Shown here one piece after another: positions 52,245-61,426 of a stretch of 64,000 bases of DNA. The stretch is from assembly GCA_017459985.1 (NCBI GenBank), contig JAFUBX010000031.1, forward strand, positions 87,352 to 151,351. The letters are read 5' to 3'. The translations under genes and the position numbers were made by a program. Source of the stretch: Parasporobacterium sp. (GTDB taxonomy: Bacteria; Bacillota; Clostridia; Lachnospirales; Lachnospiraceae). The notes below the pieces were generated by a model, which saw only the letters and a program-made list of their open reading frames with translations, was not told the origin of the DNA and did no database searches. The first letter of the stretch is position 1. Every line of letters starts with the position of its first letter.

Positions 52245-53207
52245 TTATACCCCGGTCTCTCTGATCCTCGGATCGAGGATCACATATAAAATGTCTACGA
52301 TGAGATTGGCAATGATCACGGTTACGCCGGTCATAAGAACAACCCCCTGTATAACCGCATAGTCAGATTGAATAACCGCCTGCGTGATCAGTCGTCCTAT
52401 TCCATTGATAGCAAAAACAGTTTCCACAAATACAGAACCACCTACAATATAACCAAAGCTTATCCCTTTGAGGGAAACAATAGGTACCAATGCATTTTTA
52501 AGGATATGTTTTTTTACAATAGTCTTTTCATTCAACCCCTTTTCCCATGCGGTCCGAATATAATCCTGACCTGTAACCTCAAGCATACTGGATCTTGTCT
52601 GCCTGGTATCACCGGCTATATCAAAAATGGTAAGACAGATAAGTGGCATGATCGTTTGTTTGACTGACATGCCAAAATCAGTAAACGGATCTGTAAAACC
52701 GCTCAAAGGAAGCCACCCTAGTTTATATCCAAAGAAATACATAAGGAGCTCTGCCACCCAGAAAGTTGGCAGACAGATACCTATATTAGCTAACCCGGTC
52801 AAAAGATGATCCTGCCATCGTCCTCTTCTTAATGCGGCTACGGTTCCGGCTAGCATGCCTATGATCGTTGCAAATATAAATGCCAGAATGCCCAAATACA
52901 AAGTCTTTGGCAATCGTTGTGCAATTAGAGATGTCACGGAAGTTTTAAAAAAGAAAGATGTTCCAAGGTCCCCCTGGACAGCATCTTTTAGCCAATTAAA
53001 ATACTGTTGCCAGATCGGTAAGTCCAACCCCCATTCATGGCGTGCTATTTCTACATCCTCCGGAGTGAGGTGATCCAGAGAACCTTGTGATACATATAAC
53101 AACATGGGGTCGGAGGGAAGAGTTCTTACCAGTATAAAAATCACCATTGACAAAATGATTAGCACAATAAGACCTTCTCCCAGTCTTTTTAATATGTATT
53201 TAATCAT
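52245..53207 (-). CDS. Opp/Dpp ABC transporter permease (OppB type), second system
   Basis: The 320-residue permease begins MIKYILKRLGEGLIVLIILS and contains WLKDAVQGDLGTSFFFK and the EAA loop GQDYIRTAWEKGLNEKTIV. The ATG at 53207 is preferred to a TTG two codons earlier because GGGGG lies six bases before it. A strong hairpin at 53244-53272 separates it from the ferredoxin gene and may lower expression of the transporter relative to the enzymes and binding protein upstream. Confidence 0.92.
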   Translation of the reverse strand: MIKYILKRLGEGLIVLIILSMVIFILVRTLPSDPMLLYVSQGSLDHLTPEDVEIARHEWGLDLPIWQQYFNWLKDAVQGDLGTSFFFKTSVTSLIAQRLPKTLYLGILAFIFATIIGMLAGTVAALRRGRWQDHLLTGLANIGICLPTFWVAELLMYFFGYKLGWLPLSGFTDPFTDFGMSVKQTIMPLICLTIFDIAGDTRQTRSSMLEVTGQDYIRTAWEKGLNEKTIVKKHILKNALVPIVSLKGISFGYIVGGSVFVETVFAINGIGRLITQAVIQSDYAVIQGVVLMTGVTVIIANLIVDILYVILDPRIRETGV

Positions 53208-53243
53208 CTTCAACCCCCAAAAGAGTAATTCATTTTAGAATAA

Positions 53244-53272
53244 AGCCGGGAAAGGCAAACCCTTTCCCGGCT
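53244..53272 (-). promoter_or_regulatory. Strong intercistronic stem-loop (partial terminator?)
   Basis: AGCCGGGAAAGG and CCTTTCCCGGCT form a perfect twelve-base stem with a five-base loop. The transcript continues with UUAUUCU, only a weak U-run. It resembles the stem-loop of the first Opp operon in placement between soluble genes and permeases. Confidence 0.7.
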
Positions 53273-53283
53273 TCTGAACAGCT

Positions 53284-53490
53284 TTACCAGAAACAGGCAG
53301 TCAGACGAATATCTATAGCTCTTTTCGGACATTCCATCCAGCAAATACCACATAGCCAGCATTCATCTTCATAAACAACTTTGGGCATACCGGTTTCCTT
53401 GTCAATAACATAGATATCCTGTGGACATAAATCATAACACTTCTTGCATCCTATACATTTCTTGTAATCTATTTTAATTGGTCCCATCAT
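53284..53490 (-). CDS. Ferredoxin-like protein, adenylylsulfate-reductase beta-like
   Basis: The 68-residue protein has two 4Fe-4S motifs, CIGCKKCYDLCPQ and CWLCGICWMECPK, about 25 residues apart. The Trp-flanked second cluster and the short loop between clusters are like the core of AprB. The longer C-terminal tail that AprB uses to embrace AprA is missing. Its ATG overlaps the flavoprotein stop by four bases, so the two proteins are probably made and act together, the ferredoxin passing electrons to or from FAD. Confidence 0.83.
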   Translation of the reverse strand: MMGPIKIDYKKCIGCKKCYDLCPQDIYVIDKETGMPKVVYEDECWLCGICWMECPKRAIDIRLTACFW

Positions 53491-55268
53491 TTTCGTTCAC
53501 TCTCCTTTTTTAATTCGTCCCAATACAAATCTGCACATTCTATTTCTGCATCATCAGGAGAATTCACGTATTTTTCTTTCAACTCCGGGACATGCCTGAT
53601 TTCAAGCACCGGTTTCCCGTTTTCCATTCTTTGGTAAGTCAGCATATCATCCCGAGCTGGGTCTCTTTCCCACGTACCTTGCCAGGTGTAATTTCCCCGT
53701 GTTTCAGGACGCGAAAAGCATGCATCAATATGCACCTGTTGCATATCCATAATGTTTCTTGTTTCAAGACAACGCATAAGGTGATGCGGATTCGAACCAT
53801 CCATATTGTCATAAAACTCTCTTCTCAGAGAATTCAGGCGTTGCTGGCCGACTTTCAGTTTATTAGCCTGTTTATACTGACTGATGTAAACAGTGCTGAT
53901 ATAACGGACAGATGCTTCAAGTTCGATGGGATTGCATCCGTCAGGAGTAGAAGCATACCTGTCTACGATCGCCTTTGCAGCCGTTATCTGATTCATATCT
54001 ACATTGCCCTGTTTATCAAGATGGGCATTTTTGATATATTCAGGCATGGCTTCTCCAACGATCATTCCAGATGTAACAGCCGGACCGCAAGATGAAAGTG
54101 CGGCAGCTATATCTCCAACAGCGAATAACCCTTTTAGTGTATTTGATTCAAATGTTTCATCAACAACAATACCACATGCAGTTGCAAAATTATGTAAGTG
54201 CATTGGCTGGATTTCATAACGGTGTTCTGCGGGATTAAAGCCACGGTCTTCGGAAAGCTTAAGCGAAACCATTCTTTCGTCTGCGGTCGCAACTTCGATC
54301 CGCTTCTGATAATCCTCATTCAAATGTGTTTGGCTCAAAAATACAGGTGTTTTGCCTGCCTCTTCAAGTTCTGCATAAAGTCTGGCTGTGGCAATAGGAG
54401 GATACTGATTACCTTCATAATCTGTCCAGCGTCCATTTACCCCATCACGATGGAATACCTGACCGATAGGCATAAGAATGTCATCTCTCAAACGGTAAAA
54501 CCAGCAATTGCCGATGTCCATATTAACCAACTCGGCTCCCGCTCGATATGCAGCAGCCAGTCCGTCACCTGAAAGAGCACCCGGGGCACCGTGATAACGA
54601 TACTTATATTTATAAAACATTGGTGTTTCCGAATCATAAGTGCGGGCAAGGGGACCGGCGGCCATAATAACAACTTTAGCCATAATTACTATAAAGCTTC
54701 CTTCCCGTGTGTCATAGCAGGTTGCTCCGATGACTCTGCCATTTTCCGTAAGCAGATCGATGAGCATGATTCTGTTTAGGACTTTTACCCCCGCTTTCAG
54801 GCATGCGTTATACATGTCACGTTTAATATTGCGCCAATGGACAGCAATCTGATTTTCATCGCCGCCAAAGAACATATTCGGGATGAAGAGGACTTTTCCA
54901 TCCGGCCCTTTTTCCCAGCGCATTTCACATCCCATATCTTCCATCTGTTTCAGCGCCCAGTAAGCTTTTTCAAATGTTACCCAACCTATGTTCGGATCAC
55001 AGAATTTTCCTTCTCCGTAAAACATATGATGACGCTTCTGCCAATCTGCGACATGCAATTTCAAAGGAACACCAGGTCTTGGAAAATTAAGGTTTGTGTC
55101 AATACCCTGTGCACAATGTCCGCTTCTGGCGGTATGGTTTTTTTCGATCATGATAACATCAAGACCGTTTTTTGCTGCTTTCCATGCCGCAGGGCATCCG
55201 GCAGTTCCTCCTCCGACCACAAGTACATCGGTCTCATATAATCTGTCGGCTATAGATTGTAAATTCAT
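53487..55268 (-). CDS. Apr-like FAD-dependent oxidoreductase (fumarate reductase flavoprotein family)
   Basis: The 593-residue flavoprotein has the FAD motif DVLVVGGGTAGCPAAWKAA near residue 13. It continues with NHTARSGHCAQGIDTNLNF and GDGLAAAYRAGAELVNMDIG, and the C-terminal FAVGDIAAALSSCGPAVTSG closes the FAD site. The wording and the ferredoxin partner resemble adenylylsulfate reductase alpha (AprA) more than fumarate reductase, though AprA is usually longer. No ATP sulfurylase or sulfite reductase is nearby, so sulfate respiration is not implied. GAGGAG precedes the ATG at 55268. It probably oxidises or reduces the imported compound. Confidence 0.83.
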   Translation of the reverse strand: MNLQSIADRLYETDVLVVGGGTAGCPAAWKAAKNGLDVIMIEKNHTARSGHCAQGIDTNLNFPRPGVPLKLHVADWQKRHHMFYGEGKFCDPNIGWVTFEKAYWALKQMEDMGCEMRWEKGPDGKVLFIPNMFFGGDENQIAVHWRNIKRDMYNACLKAGVKVLNRIMLIDLLTENGRVIGATCYDTREGSFIVIMAKVVIMAAGPLARTYDSETPMFYKYKYRYHGAPGALSGDGLAAAYRAGAELVNMDIGNCWFYRLRDDILMPIGQVFHRDGVNGRWTDYEGNQYPPIATARLYAELEEAGKTPVFLSQTHLNEDYQKRIEVATADERMVSLKLSEDRGFNPAEHRYEIQPMHLHNFATACGIVVDETFESNTLKGLFAVGDIAAALSSCGPAVTSGMIVGEAMPEYIKNAHLDKQGNVDMNQITAAKAIVDRYASTPDGCNPIELEASVRYISTVYISQYKQANKLKVGQQRLNSLRREFYDNMDGSNPHHLMRCLETRNIMDMQQVHIDACFSRPETRGNYTWQGTWERDPARDDMLTYQRMENGKPVLEIRHVPELKEKYVNSPDDAEIECADLYWDELKKESERK

Positions 55269-55279
55269 GTTTTCGCTCC

Positions 55280-55519
55280 TCATTCTTTTCTTTCGTAGTA
55301 TTCCTGTATCGCCTGTTTGAATTCTGCATCATTTGACATCATGACTTCGTGTTCAAATTCATGATCTCTGTATCTTACAGTTTTCTGATATTCCGGAACT
55401 ACTATATCTGCAGCGGCACAATAGCTGATGTCAAGTTCTTCTGCTTTTTGTCGGATTAGTTTTAATATCGGAAATTCGAATTTCGACTCATAATCTCCAG
55501 GTTTCAATTCCAGTTTCAA
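55280..55519 (-). CDS. 79-residue acidic protein of the Apr/Opp operon
   Basis: Unrecognised small protein beginning MKLELKPGDYESKFEFPILK and ending in a charged helix (FKQAIQEYYERKE). The TTG start at 55519 has AGGAGG nine bases upstream. It lies 11 bp before the flavoprotein and 34 bp after the binding-protein gene. Tight packing suggests a subunit or accessory of the flavoprotein-ferredoxin complex. There are no Cys clusters; one Cys is present. Confidence 0.65.
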   Translation of the reverse strand: MKLELKPGDYESKFEFPILKLIRQKAEELDISYCAAADIVVPEYQKTVRYRDHEFEHEVMMSNDAEFKQAIQEYYERKE

Positions 55520-55553
55520 TTTATTAATCCTCCTTTCTGTCCAGGCAATTTGA

Positions 55554-57110
55554 TTATCTGTCTAACCAACATTTTCCCGGAGTCCAGTATCCTGTGGTCA
55601 ATCCACCCCATCCATCATCGTGGACATATGCTGCTCTCGCACCAATGACACCGCTTGATGTAATCGTTGGAAGCACTGTACAGTTCTCATAACAATATTC
55701 AGCGAGTTCTTTTATGTATTCTCCTTGTTCATCTCCCAGTTCACAGAACTGTCCTTTATTAATTATTGCTTCCATTTCATCCGGCTTATCCAGGCTGACA
55801 ACAATACCGTTCTTTCCTAAAAACTTATAGGAGGTTGCCATGTAATTAGGTCCATTTGGAACCAGAAGATCAAGCAGCCCTTCAAATCCGCCCAGGACAA
55901 ATCCGAATTTATCTGACGGTGGTACTATTTTTAATTCTGCTTCTATTCCTACAGCTTTCAGATATTGCGAAATTGCCACAAATGTATTTTCATCAGATGT
56001 GTTTTCAACGATCAGTTGCGTGGAAAAGCCGTCAGGATAACCTGCTTCGGCAAGCAGTTCTTTAGCCTTGTCCGGATCGTATCCGCGAACAAGCTCGGGA
56101 TTATAATACTTTGAATCCTGTCCGATTATCTGATCAGTTGCGAACCATGTGCCCATGCCCATAGATGCTATGGCATCTTTATCAATTGCATAATCAACAG
56201 CCTGGCGAACGAGTTTGTTTGCAAATGGGGAATCTTCGTTTGCAGAATCAAAGAATAATGCTGCCGGCTCGTTACCTACTGCATAATCAATAAGGTCATA
56301 TCCGGCTCCCAAAAGTTCTGCTTTGATGTCTGCCTCGCCGAAAGAAGTCCATTGTACAATATCGCAATCACCTGACATAAGCATTAACTTGGCTGTATTA
56401 TCGTCGCTGATAAACTGAAATTCTATTGCATCAAGATATGGACCTTCGCCCCAGTAGTTTTCATTTTTTATATAACTCCAACCTACGCCTACCTCTAGCT
56501 TGTCAAGGATAAACGGGCCCGTAGATACAATATTGCTGCCTGCCCATTCATCCCCACCGTTTTCCTCATAAGCTGAAGGTGAAATGAATCCCAGAAACGG
56601 CTCTGCAAATCCGGACAGCGCATTGTTCTGATAAAACATCAGATCGATTTTAACAGTATATTCGTCTACGGCTTCAATGTTTGTCCAGGCATAACACATA
56701 TCCACCATGCCATTTTCTTTCCATTTCTGGATATTCCATATGACTGCTTCGGCATTGAATGGAGTTCCGTCTGTAAATGACACATCTTCCCTGAGCTTTA
56801 TTGTAAGACTTGTCTTGTCTTCCGAAAATTCCCACGATTCTGCCAGACAGGGATACAGATTACTTTCTGCATCCATTGTGACCAGTGTGTCAAAACATGG
56901 AACAGCCACTCTAGCAGCGGTAATAGAAGATGCCATGATCCATGGCTGGCCAATTGGCCCGGATCCATCAGAGTCTGTGGTTACCACTTTCAAAGTCCCG
57001 CCATATTTGATATCAGTATCTGTTTCATCTGCGATACTTCCAAATGGACAGGTTGTGACTATTACAATCAGCGAAATGATTAAACTAAGCAATAATTTGT
57101 TTTTCTTCAT
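55554..57110 (-). CDS. Oligopeptide-type ABC transporter substrate-binding protein, second system
   Basis: The 518-residue SBP_bac_5 protein has signal MKKNKLLLSLIISLIVIVTT; the following Cys is preceded by Thr-Thr, a poor lipobox. The mature part has YGGTLKVVTTDSDGSGPIG, then LREDVSFTDGTPFNAEAVIW and STGPFILDKLEVGVGWSYIK. First gene of the operon, with a good promoter (57165-57193). It delivers the substrate to OppBCDF. The ligand could be a peptide, a metal-chelate, heme or another polar compound, since this family is broad. Confidence 0.9.
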   Translation of the reverse strand: MKKNKLLLSLIISLIVIVTTCPFGSIADETDTDIKYGGTLKVVTTDSDGSGPIGQPWIMASSITAARVAVPCFDTLVTMDAESNLYPCLAESWEFSEDKTSLTIKLREDVSFTDGTPFNAEAVIWNIQKWKENGMVDMCYAWTNIEAVDEYTVKIDLMFYQNNALSGFAEPFLGFISPSAYEENGGDEWAGSNIVSTGPFILDKLEVGVGWSYIKNENYWGEGPYLDAIEFQFISDDNTAKLMLMSGDCDIVQWTSFGEADIKAELLGAGYDLIDYAVGNEPAALFFDSANEDSPFANKLVRQAVDYAIDKDAIASMGMGTWFATDQIIGQDSKYYNPELVRGYDPDKAKELLAEAGYPDGFSTQLIVENTSDENTFVAISQYLKAVGIEAELKIVPPSDKFGFVLGGFEGLLDLLVPNGPNYMATSYKFLGKNGIVVSLDKPDEMEAIINKGQFCELGDEQGEYIKELAEYCYENCTVLPTITSSGVIGARAAYVHDDGWGGLTTGYWTPGKCWLDR

Positions 57111-57164
57111 TTGTTTCCCTCCCCCATTGTTATTCTGTGCTTATTTGTATTACCTTGTTTTGTT

Positions 57165-57193
57165 ATAATAAAATGCATAAAGCGAAACGTCAA
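57165..57193 (-). promoter_or_regulatory. Promoter of the second Opp operon
   Basis: On the minus strand TTGACG (57193-57188), 17 bases and TATTAT (57170-57165) lie about 55 bp before the binding-protein start. A second, weaker candidate (TTGACA at 57259-57254, 18 bases, TATAAA) lies upstream. Repeated TTTGGCAAA/TTTGCAAA-like words around 57240-57275 may bind the divergent XRE regulator. Confidence 0.7.
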
Positions 57194-57310
57194 TAAAGAA
57201 TTGTTAATTAATTTATTTTTTAATTATCTTTTATAGTTTGGCAAATACTTTTTTGTCAAATTTGCAAAAAAGCAGATAGTATAACGATCTAATTATTGTT
57301 GTTTATACAC

Positions 57311-57339
57311 TTGATAAGTGCAATGGCAGCTGTTAAAAT
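57311..57339 (+). promoter_or_regulatory. Promoter of the XRE regulator gene
   Basis: TTGATA at 57311-57316, 17 bases, and TAAAAT at 57334-57339, 46 bp before the start codon. The palindrome CACTT-GAT-AAGTG overlaps the -35 box and could be an operator. Confidence 0.6.
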
Positions 57340-57384
57340 AATTAAATATTTAATCATTGTGCGAGCAAGGAGGACCTTTATAAC

Positions 57385-58452
57385 ATGGACAAGATTAGTA
57401 TTTCACCTGAGATTGGTATTGCAATAAAAGAATATCGAACAAAGAAAAAAATACGTGCAAAGGAACTTGCTGAGCATATCGGAAAAACACCTGCTTATAT
57501 TTCAAAGTTGGAAAATGGTGATTTTAAAACTATCAAGCAGGATTCTTTTCAAAAAATAGTAGCTTTTATTTCAGGCGGGGATTCGGAAGGCTATCAGAGA
57601 TTTATCGACCATTATCTTTCTCACGCTTCAAATGATGAGCTGAGGCAACAGCTGGAAATTATGAATTATGATATGATCCAACGCGAACTGCCAATACCGT
57701 CTGATCTTGTAGCTCTAATTAACAGTGAAATTCATGAACTTGGGATATCATCTGAGGATCTGGTTAATTATATCAATCAAAATGATGATTATGATAATGC
57801 GTTCTTTAAAAAATATAAACTGGTCAAATCTGATATCCCTTTAAATGAATTTTATCCGATTCCGGCAGCTACGGCTGAAAACTCTCAGCAGGATGATGAG
57901 TTTATGACTATTATTCTGTATCATCTCACACCCCGATATGTAGCTTCTATCCTAAGCGGAAGACGGACGTCCTGTCCACATTTTGTAATTTATGCAATCG
58001 TATATAATATTCTGAAACTAAAAAATCCAGAATGCAAAAATACAGAAGAACGATGGCAGCTGAAAACAGAAGCATCCCAGATTCTGATTGATAAAAAACT
58101 GTATGCATTGTTCGACAAATCGCGTTATTTTGCTAATCATACTGATAAAGAACAACGCAGATCTTTTTTGAATAGTCAGGATATCCTTTTTGCGGAGCTA
58201 ATGGAATTTCTTTATTCAAAGTTGGAGGAGTTATCTGAAAAGCATATAAATTATGTTAACGAAAAGCTGTCGGCAGTTTGTTCTAATTTTGAAAAAGATA
58301 TTAGTTTTGCACTTAGTTTTGCCGCTTTGGATATAAGAAAAATCTCAGATCTATCTGTACCAAAGAGACGCGAATTTCTGGAAACTGTCAATTCATTAAT
58401 AGAGGAGTTTTCTGCTATCCCACATTCTTTCGAAGACATAGAAATGTATTGA
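57385..58452 (+). CDS. XRE-family transcriptional regulator with large C-terminal domain
   Basis: The 355-residue protein has an N-terminal helix-turn-helix: IGIAIKEYRTKKKIRAKELA and HIGKTPAYISKLENGDF in the first 50 residues. The remaining 300 residues are helical, acidic and not recognised; they may sense the substrate. AAGGAGG precedes the ATG. It is divergent from the Opp/Apr operon and upstream of the second URO-D-family gene by 27 bp, so it likely regulates both. Confidence 0.85.
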   Translation: MDKISISPEIGIAIKEYRTKKKIRAKELAEHIGKTPAYISKLENGDFKTIKQDSFQKIVAFISGGDSEGYQRFIDHYLSHASNDELRQQLEIMNYDMIQRELPIPSDLVALINSEIHELGISSEDLVNYINQNDDYDNAFFKKYKLVKSDIPLNEFYPIPAATAENSQQDDEFMTIILYHLTPRYVASILSGRRTSCPHFVIYAIVYNILKLKNPECKNTEERWQLKTEASQILIDKKLYALFDKSRYFANHTDKEQRRSFLNSQDILFAELMEFLYSKLEELSEKHINYVNEKLSAVCSNFEKDISFALSFAALDIRKISDLSVPKRREFLETVNSLIEEFSAIPHSFEDIEMY

Positions 58453-58479
58453 CCTGATATTATTGTTGAAGGAGGATAT

Positions 58480-59544
58480 ATGAAACGAATCAAATACTCT
58501 GAACAGGAGATGGTTTATTCAAAGGAATATCCGAGTATCTTTCCCGGGGAATCCGGATGGCCGTGTTTTCATTCGCCAGTATCCCCACGGCAGAACTATC
58601 AGATTCTTCTTTCTGATGATAAACCTTTGTGGATGCCTCTTTGTACGGAATTATTGTTTTTTTCTCCCTCTATTATTCCCGAAAATATTGCTCGTGCCAA
58701 TGTAATGGAATCCGAAGAATTTGATCCTTCAAAATACGGGGGGAAAGATTTCTTCGGAGTAATTTGGGAATACCGCCCTGAATCTATGGGCTCCATGGTA
58801 AGACCTGGCAATCCAGTATTGACAGATGTATCTGAATGGAAAGAACAAATCCATTTTCCTGATCTCAATTCTTATGACTGGGCAGGATGTGCAGAACGAA
58901 ATGCCGATTATCTGAATGACGGACGATTGAAAACAATGGTAGTTTATACCGGTTTTTTTGAGCGGCTGGTTTCTTTTATGGATATGTCCGAAGCCTTGAT
59001 CACGATGATTGATGAGGATGCCGCCCCAGATTTGAATGACTTGTTTTCCAACCTTGCCGATTTCTATATAAAGTATATCAACCTTTGTAAAAAATGGTTT
59101 CAAGTTGATCATATCGTTCTACATGATGACTGGGGAGCCCAAAGAGGACCTTTGTTTTCACCTGGAATCTGTCAAGCCAGAATCATTCCGCATTTAAAAA
59201 AAGTTGTGGCAGCAACGCATAAACTTGGTCTGAGTTTTGAGCTACATTCATGTGGTAAAATTGATTCCATGGTTCCATTAATGATTGATGCCGGCGTTGA
59301 TGCATGGAGTGGACAGTCAATGAATGATAAAGATACACTCTATAAATTATATGGTGATAAAATACATCTTGGAATATCACCGCCATTACTTCCTGCAAAT
59401 GCATCTGCTGACGAATATGCAAAAGCAGCCATAGAGTTTGTTAGGAAATATCCTTCAGGGACTGTATATGTTGCTCCCCAGTTTGGAATGCAGCAAAAAA
59501 TGAATGTCGAAATCTACAGGCAATCCCGAATATTATTCAATTAA
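58480..59544 (+). CDS. Uroporphyrinogen decarboxylase-family protein with HxC zinc motif
   Basis: The 354-residue TIM-barrel protein of the URO-D/MtaA superfamily has LSFELHSCGKIDSMVPLMID near 245-265. The H-S-C-G motif is the zinc site of methyltransferases that move methyl groups between corrinoid proteins and thiols. FQVDHIVLHDDWGAQRGPLF near 205-225 is another family block. AAGGAGG is just before the ATG. No corrinoid-binding protein is in the window. Together with the zinc-less relative at 48057 it brackets the second import system and probably demethylates or decarboxylates the imported substrate. Confidence 0.82.
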   Translation: MKRIKYSEQEMVYSKEYPSIFPGESGWPCFHSPVSPRQNYQILLSDDKPLWMPLCTELLFFSPSIIPENIARANVMESEEFDPSKYGGKDFFGVIWEYRPESMGSMVRPGNPVLTDVSEWKEQIHFPDLNSYDWAGCAERNADYLNDGRLKTMVVYTGFFERLVSFMDMSEALITMIDEDAAPDLNDLFSNLADFYIKYINLCKKWFQVDHIVLHDDWGAQRGPLFSPGICQARIIPHLKKVVAATHKLGLSFELHSCGKIDSMVPLMIDAGVDAWSGQSMNDKDTLYKLYGDKIHLGISPPLLPANASADEYAKAAIEFVRKYPSGTVYVAPQFGMQQKMNVEIYRQSRILFN

Positions 59545-59798
59545 GTGTTTACAGTTCATTTACATATAGTATATCCAGCATATGAACTAACAAACAATGC
59601 TCTGTTTTAGTCAAAACTCAGGAGAAATGACAGAAGTTAACAAACACAATGGAAATAAGGATTCTTTATTGATCAAAACTCATGGTCATAAATGGCGCTA
59701 AAAAATGGCAGTTTACAAATATGTAAGAGTATCAATCATATATAGAAAAAGAGACAACTAGTCAATGAGCACCGAGTTTATCCTGCTCGGTAATGTAA

Positions 59799-60002
59799 CT
59801 ACGTCATCTCTTATTAGTACCGATACAGGATCTTAAATTAGCAGAAGGGAAAAAACTATTAGAAAAAACTGCTCTTAGTATCGAAGAGATTTCTTCAATA
59901 ATTGGATATAATTCCAGCGACCATTTTGCAAGAATGTTTCGAAAAGAGAATGGTATTTCACCACATGAGTATCGAAAGCAGAATAGAAAACGTTCCGATT
60001 GA
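59799..60002 (+). pseudogene. C-terminal fragment of an AraC-family regulator
   Basis: The frame reads IQDLKLAEGKKLLEKTALSI, then EEISSIIGYNSSDHFARMF and RKENGISPHEYRKQ, ending in TGA at 60000-60002. This is the second helix-turn-helix of an AraC-type regulator. There is no start codon or upstream domain: a stop lies just before the fragment. The flanks (59545-59798 and 60003-60173) show no other gene. It is a remnant of a lost regulator. Confidence 0.75.
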
Positions 60003-60173
60003 TTGATCATTCTTGTTTTAGCATGGGTTCAACCTCACAAATCTAAATTGTTATTCATCTATGGGGAATAAATCTCACAATTCTTCCAACGTCATTTCCG
60101 ATAGTTCTTTTCCCCTAGCCAACTTTTTACTTGTGACATTGATAATCAAGACTTTCTCCATTTTTCCGTTTTG

Positions 60174-60965
60174 TTATTCAATTGGCAGCTGAATCTCAGT
60201 CAGCCAGTCTTCTTCCGATTCCTGATTCCAAATGCCGTCAATGTAACATTCACGGGCAGGCCCGGCTGCTGTATATCCGTTTTGCTCTGCATACTTCATA
60301 AGGAACGCGTAGGCTTCACCGATTATTGCATATGAGCCTTTATGGTAGATGCTCAGCACCTTTGCTTCAGGCAGTACCTTGAACCGAATTTGCTCATTCT
60401 CTTTTCCGAATGCCGTTACAGCTTCATTATGACGGATGTGGATGTCTGTTTCTTTATACTCTCCATCGAGGTATTCGCAGAATTCATACGGCGGCTCTGA
60501 ACACTTCATTCCCGGGTTCAGCTTAAGGCACTCCTGACCCACTGACGGGATCCATTGCATAATGTCTGAATAAACCTTTAATATTGTTTCAGCAGTATAG
60601 ACGATTTTTTCCGGAATTACTTTTTCCGTTACCTGATACTTCATTTCGTTGTCCTCCATAATTGATCTGATTCTGGAAATACGAGATTCGATCAGATGCT
60701 CTTCTTTTGTTAACGCAATGAGTTTCTCCTGCAGGATCTCTTTCACATCCACCCCTGCAAATACAGCTTTTATTTCTTCAATGGACAGGCCGAGCTGCCT
60801 GTATGATTTGATTTTTGCAGCAGTTTCAAGCTGAGAAGTTTCATAAAACCTGTAATTACTCCATTCGTCAACGGAAGCAGGTTTCAGAAGGCCCTCTTTT
60901 TCATAGAACCTCAGAGCTTTGATTGTAAGATGTGAAAGCTTAGAAAAATCACCTATTTTAAGCAT
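60174..60965 (-). CDS. MerR-family regulator with GyrI-like effector domain
   Basis: The 263-residue protein starts MLKIGDFSKLSHLTIKALRF and continues YEKEGLLKPA, the MerR winged helix. A coiled-coil dimer helix (about 80-120) follows, then a GyrI/BltR-like ligand-binding half ending EQNGYTAAGPARECYIDGIW. AAAGGAG lies 11 bases before the ATG at 60965; the long open frame to 61073 is not supported. Such proteins sense bulky hydrophobic or cationic compounds. It neighbours the TIGR04076-like gene and probably controls the cluster to its right. Confidence 0.87.
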   Translation of the reverse strand: MLKIGDFSKLSHLTIKALRFYEKEGLLKPASVDEWSNYRFYETSQLETAAKIKSYRQLGLSIEEIKAVFAGVDVKEILQEKLIALTKEEHLIESRISRIRSIMEDNEMKYQVTEKVIPEKIVYTAETILKVYSDIMQWIPSVGQECLKLNPGMKCSEPPYEFCEYLDGEYKETDIHIRHNEAVTAFGKENEQIRFKVLPEAKVLSIYHKGSYAIIGEAYAFLMKYAEQNGYTAAGPARECYIDGIWNQESEEDWLTEIQLPIE

Positions 60966-61069
60966 TTTTGAAGAATCTCCTTTCCACATCCGATACTCTA
61001 AGCCGTACCCTAAGGGACGAGTCAAGAGATAACTTCCGATTTGATGATGTCCCGCCAAAACGGAAATGA

Positions 61070-61321
61070 TCACGCTTCAATTACTTCTCCATGAATCAAA
61101 ACACGCCCTTCGTCTTGGCATTTAGCATCAAACATTTTTGCTTTACCTGCACCATAATCAAGACTTCCCCCATTCAATAGTGTATATACTGAAGGATATA
61201 TGCTATTCCAAAGTTCATGGCATATTGGCGGACATAAATCTTCTACAATAAATTCCTGCCCTTTTGTAAAATAACCACATCTACATTTGCTTTCACTAAT
61301 AGTTAACCTAACTTTTGGCAT
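61070..61321 (-). CDS. TIGR04076-like small protein
   Basis: The 83-residue protein (MPKVRLTISESKCRCGYFTK start; LCPPICHELWNSIYPSVYTL in the middle) fits the TIGR04076 family of small Cys-containing proteins. Cys at 13, 15, about 30 and 34 could bind metal or form a thiol site. Function unknown. The 105-bp gap upstream carries a 35-bp motif shared with the methyltransferase promoter region. Confidence 0.75.
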   Translation of the reverse strand: MPKVRLTISESKCRCGYFTKGQEFIVEDLCPPICHELWNSIYPSVYTLLNGGSLDYGAGKAKMFDAKCQDEGRVLIHGEVIEA

Positions 61322-61346
61322 GTCTCATTCCCCTTCACACAACTCC

Positions 61347-61381
61347 GATTTAGCGATACCCCGACAAATATGAATTTGATT
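61347..61381 (-). promoter_or_regulatory. 35-bp motif shared with 63796-63830, copy 1
   Basis: GATTTAGCGATACCCCGACA and the following ATTTG share about 27 of 35 positions with the segment at 63796. Both copies begin about 26 bp upstream of a start codon and are in the same orientation, so they may be a common operator or RNA leader. Confidence 0.45.
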
Positions 61382-61426
61382 ATCCGTATATTCAGAATAT
61401 TTTATTATGCGTATCCTTGCCGGGCT

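Noticed and set aside
53284-55268. Dissimilatory sulfate reduction (AprAB)
   Set aside because: No ATP sulfurylase, Dsr or Qmo genes; the beta subunit is shortened and the genes are in a transporter operon.
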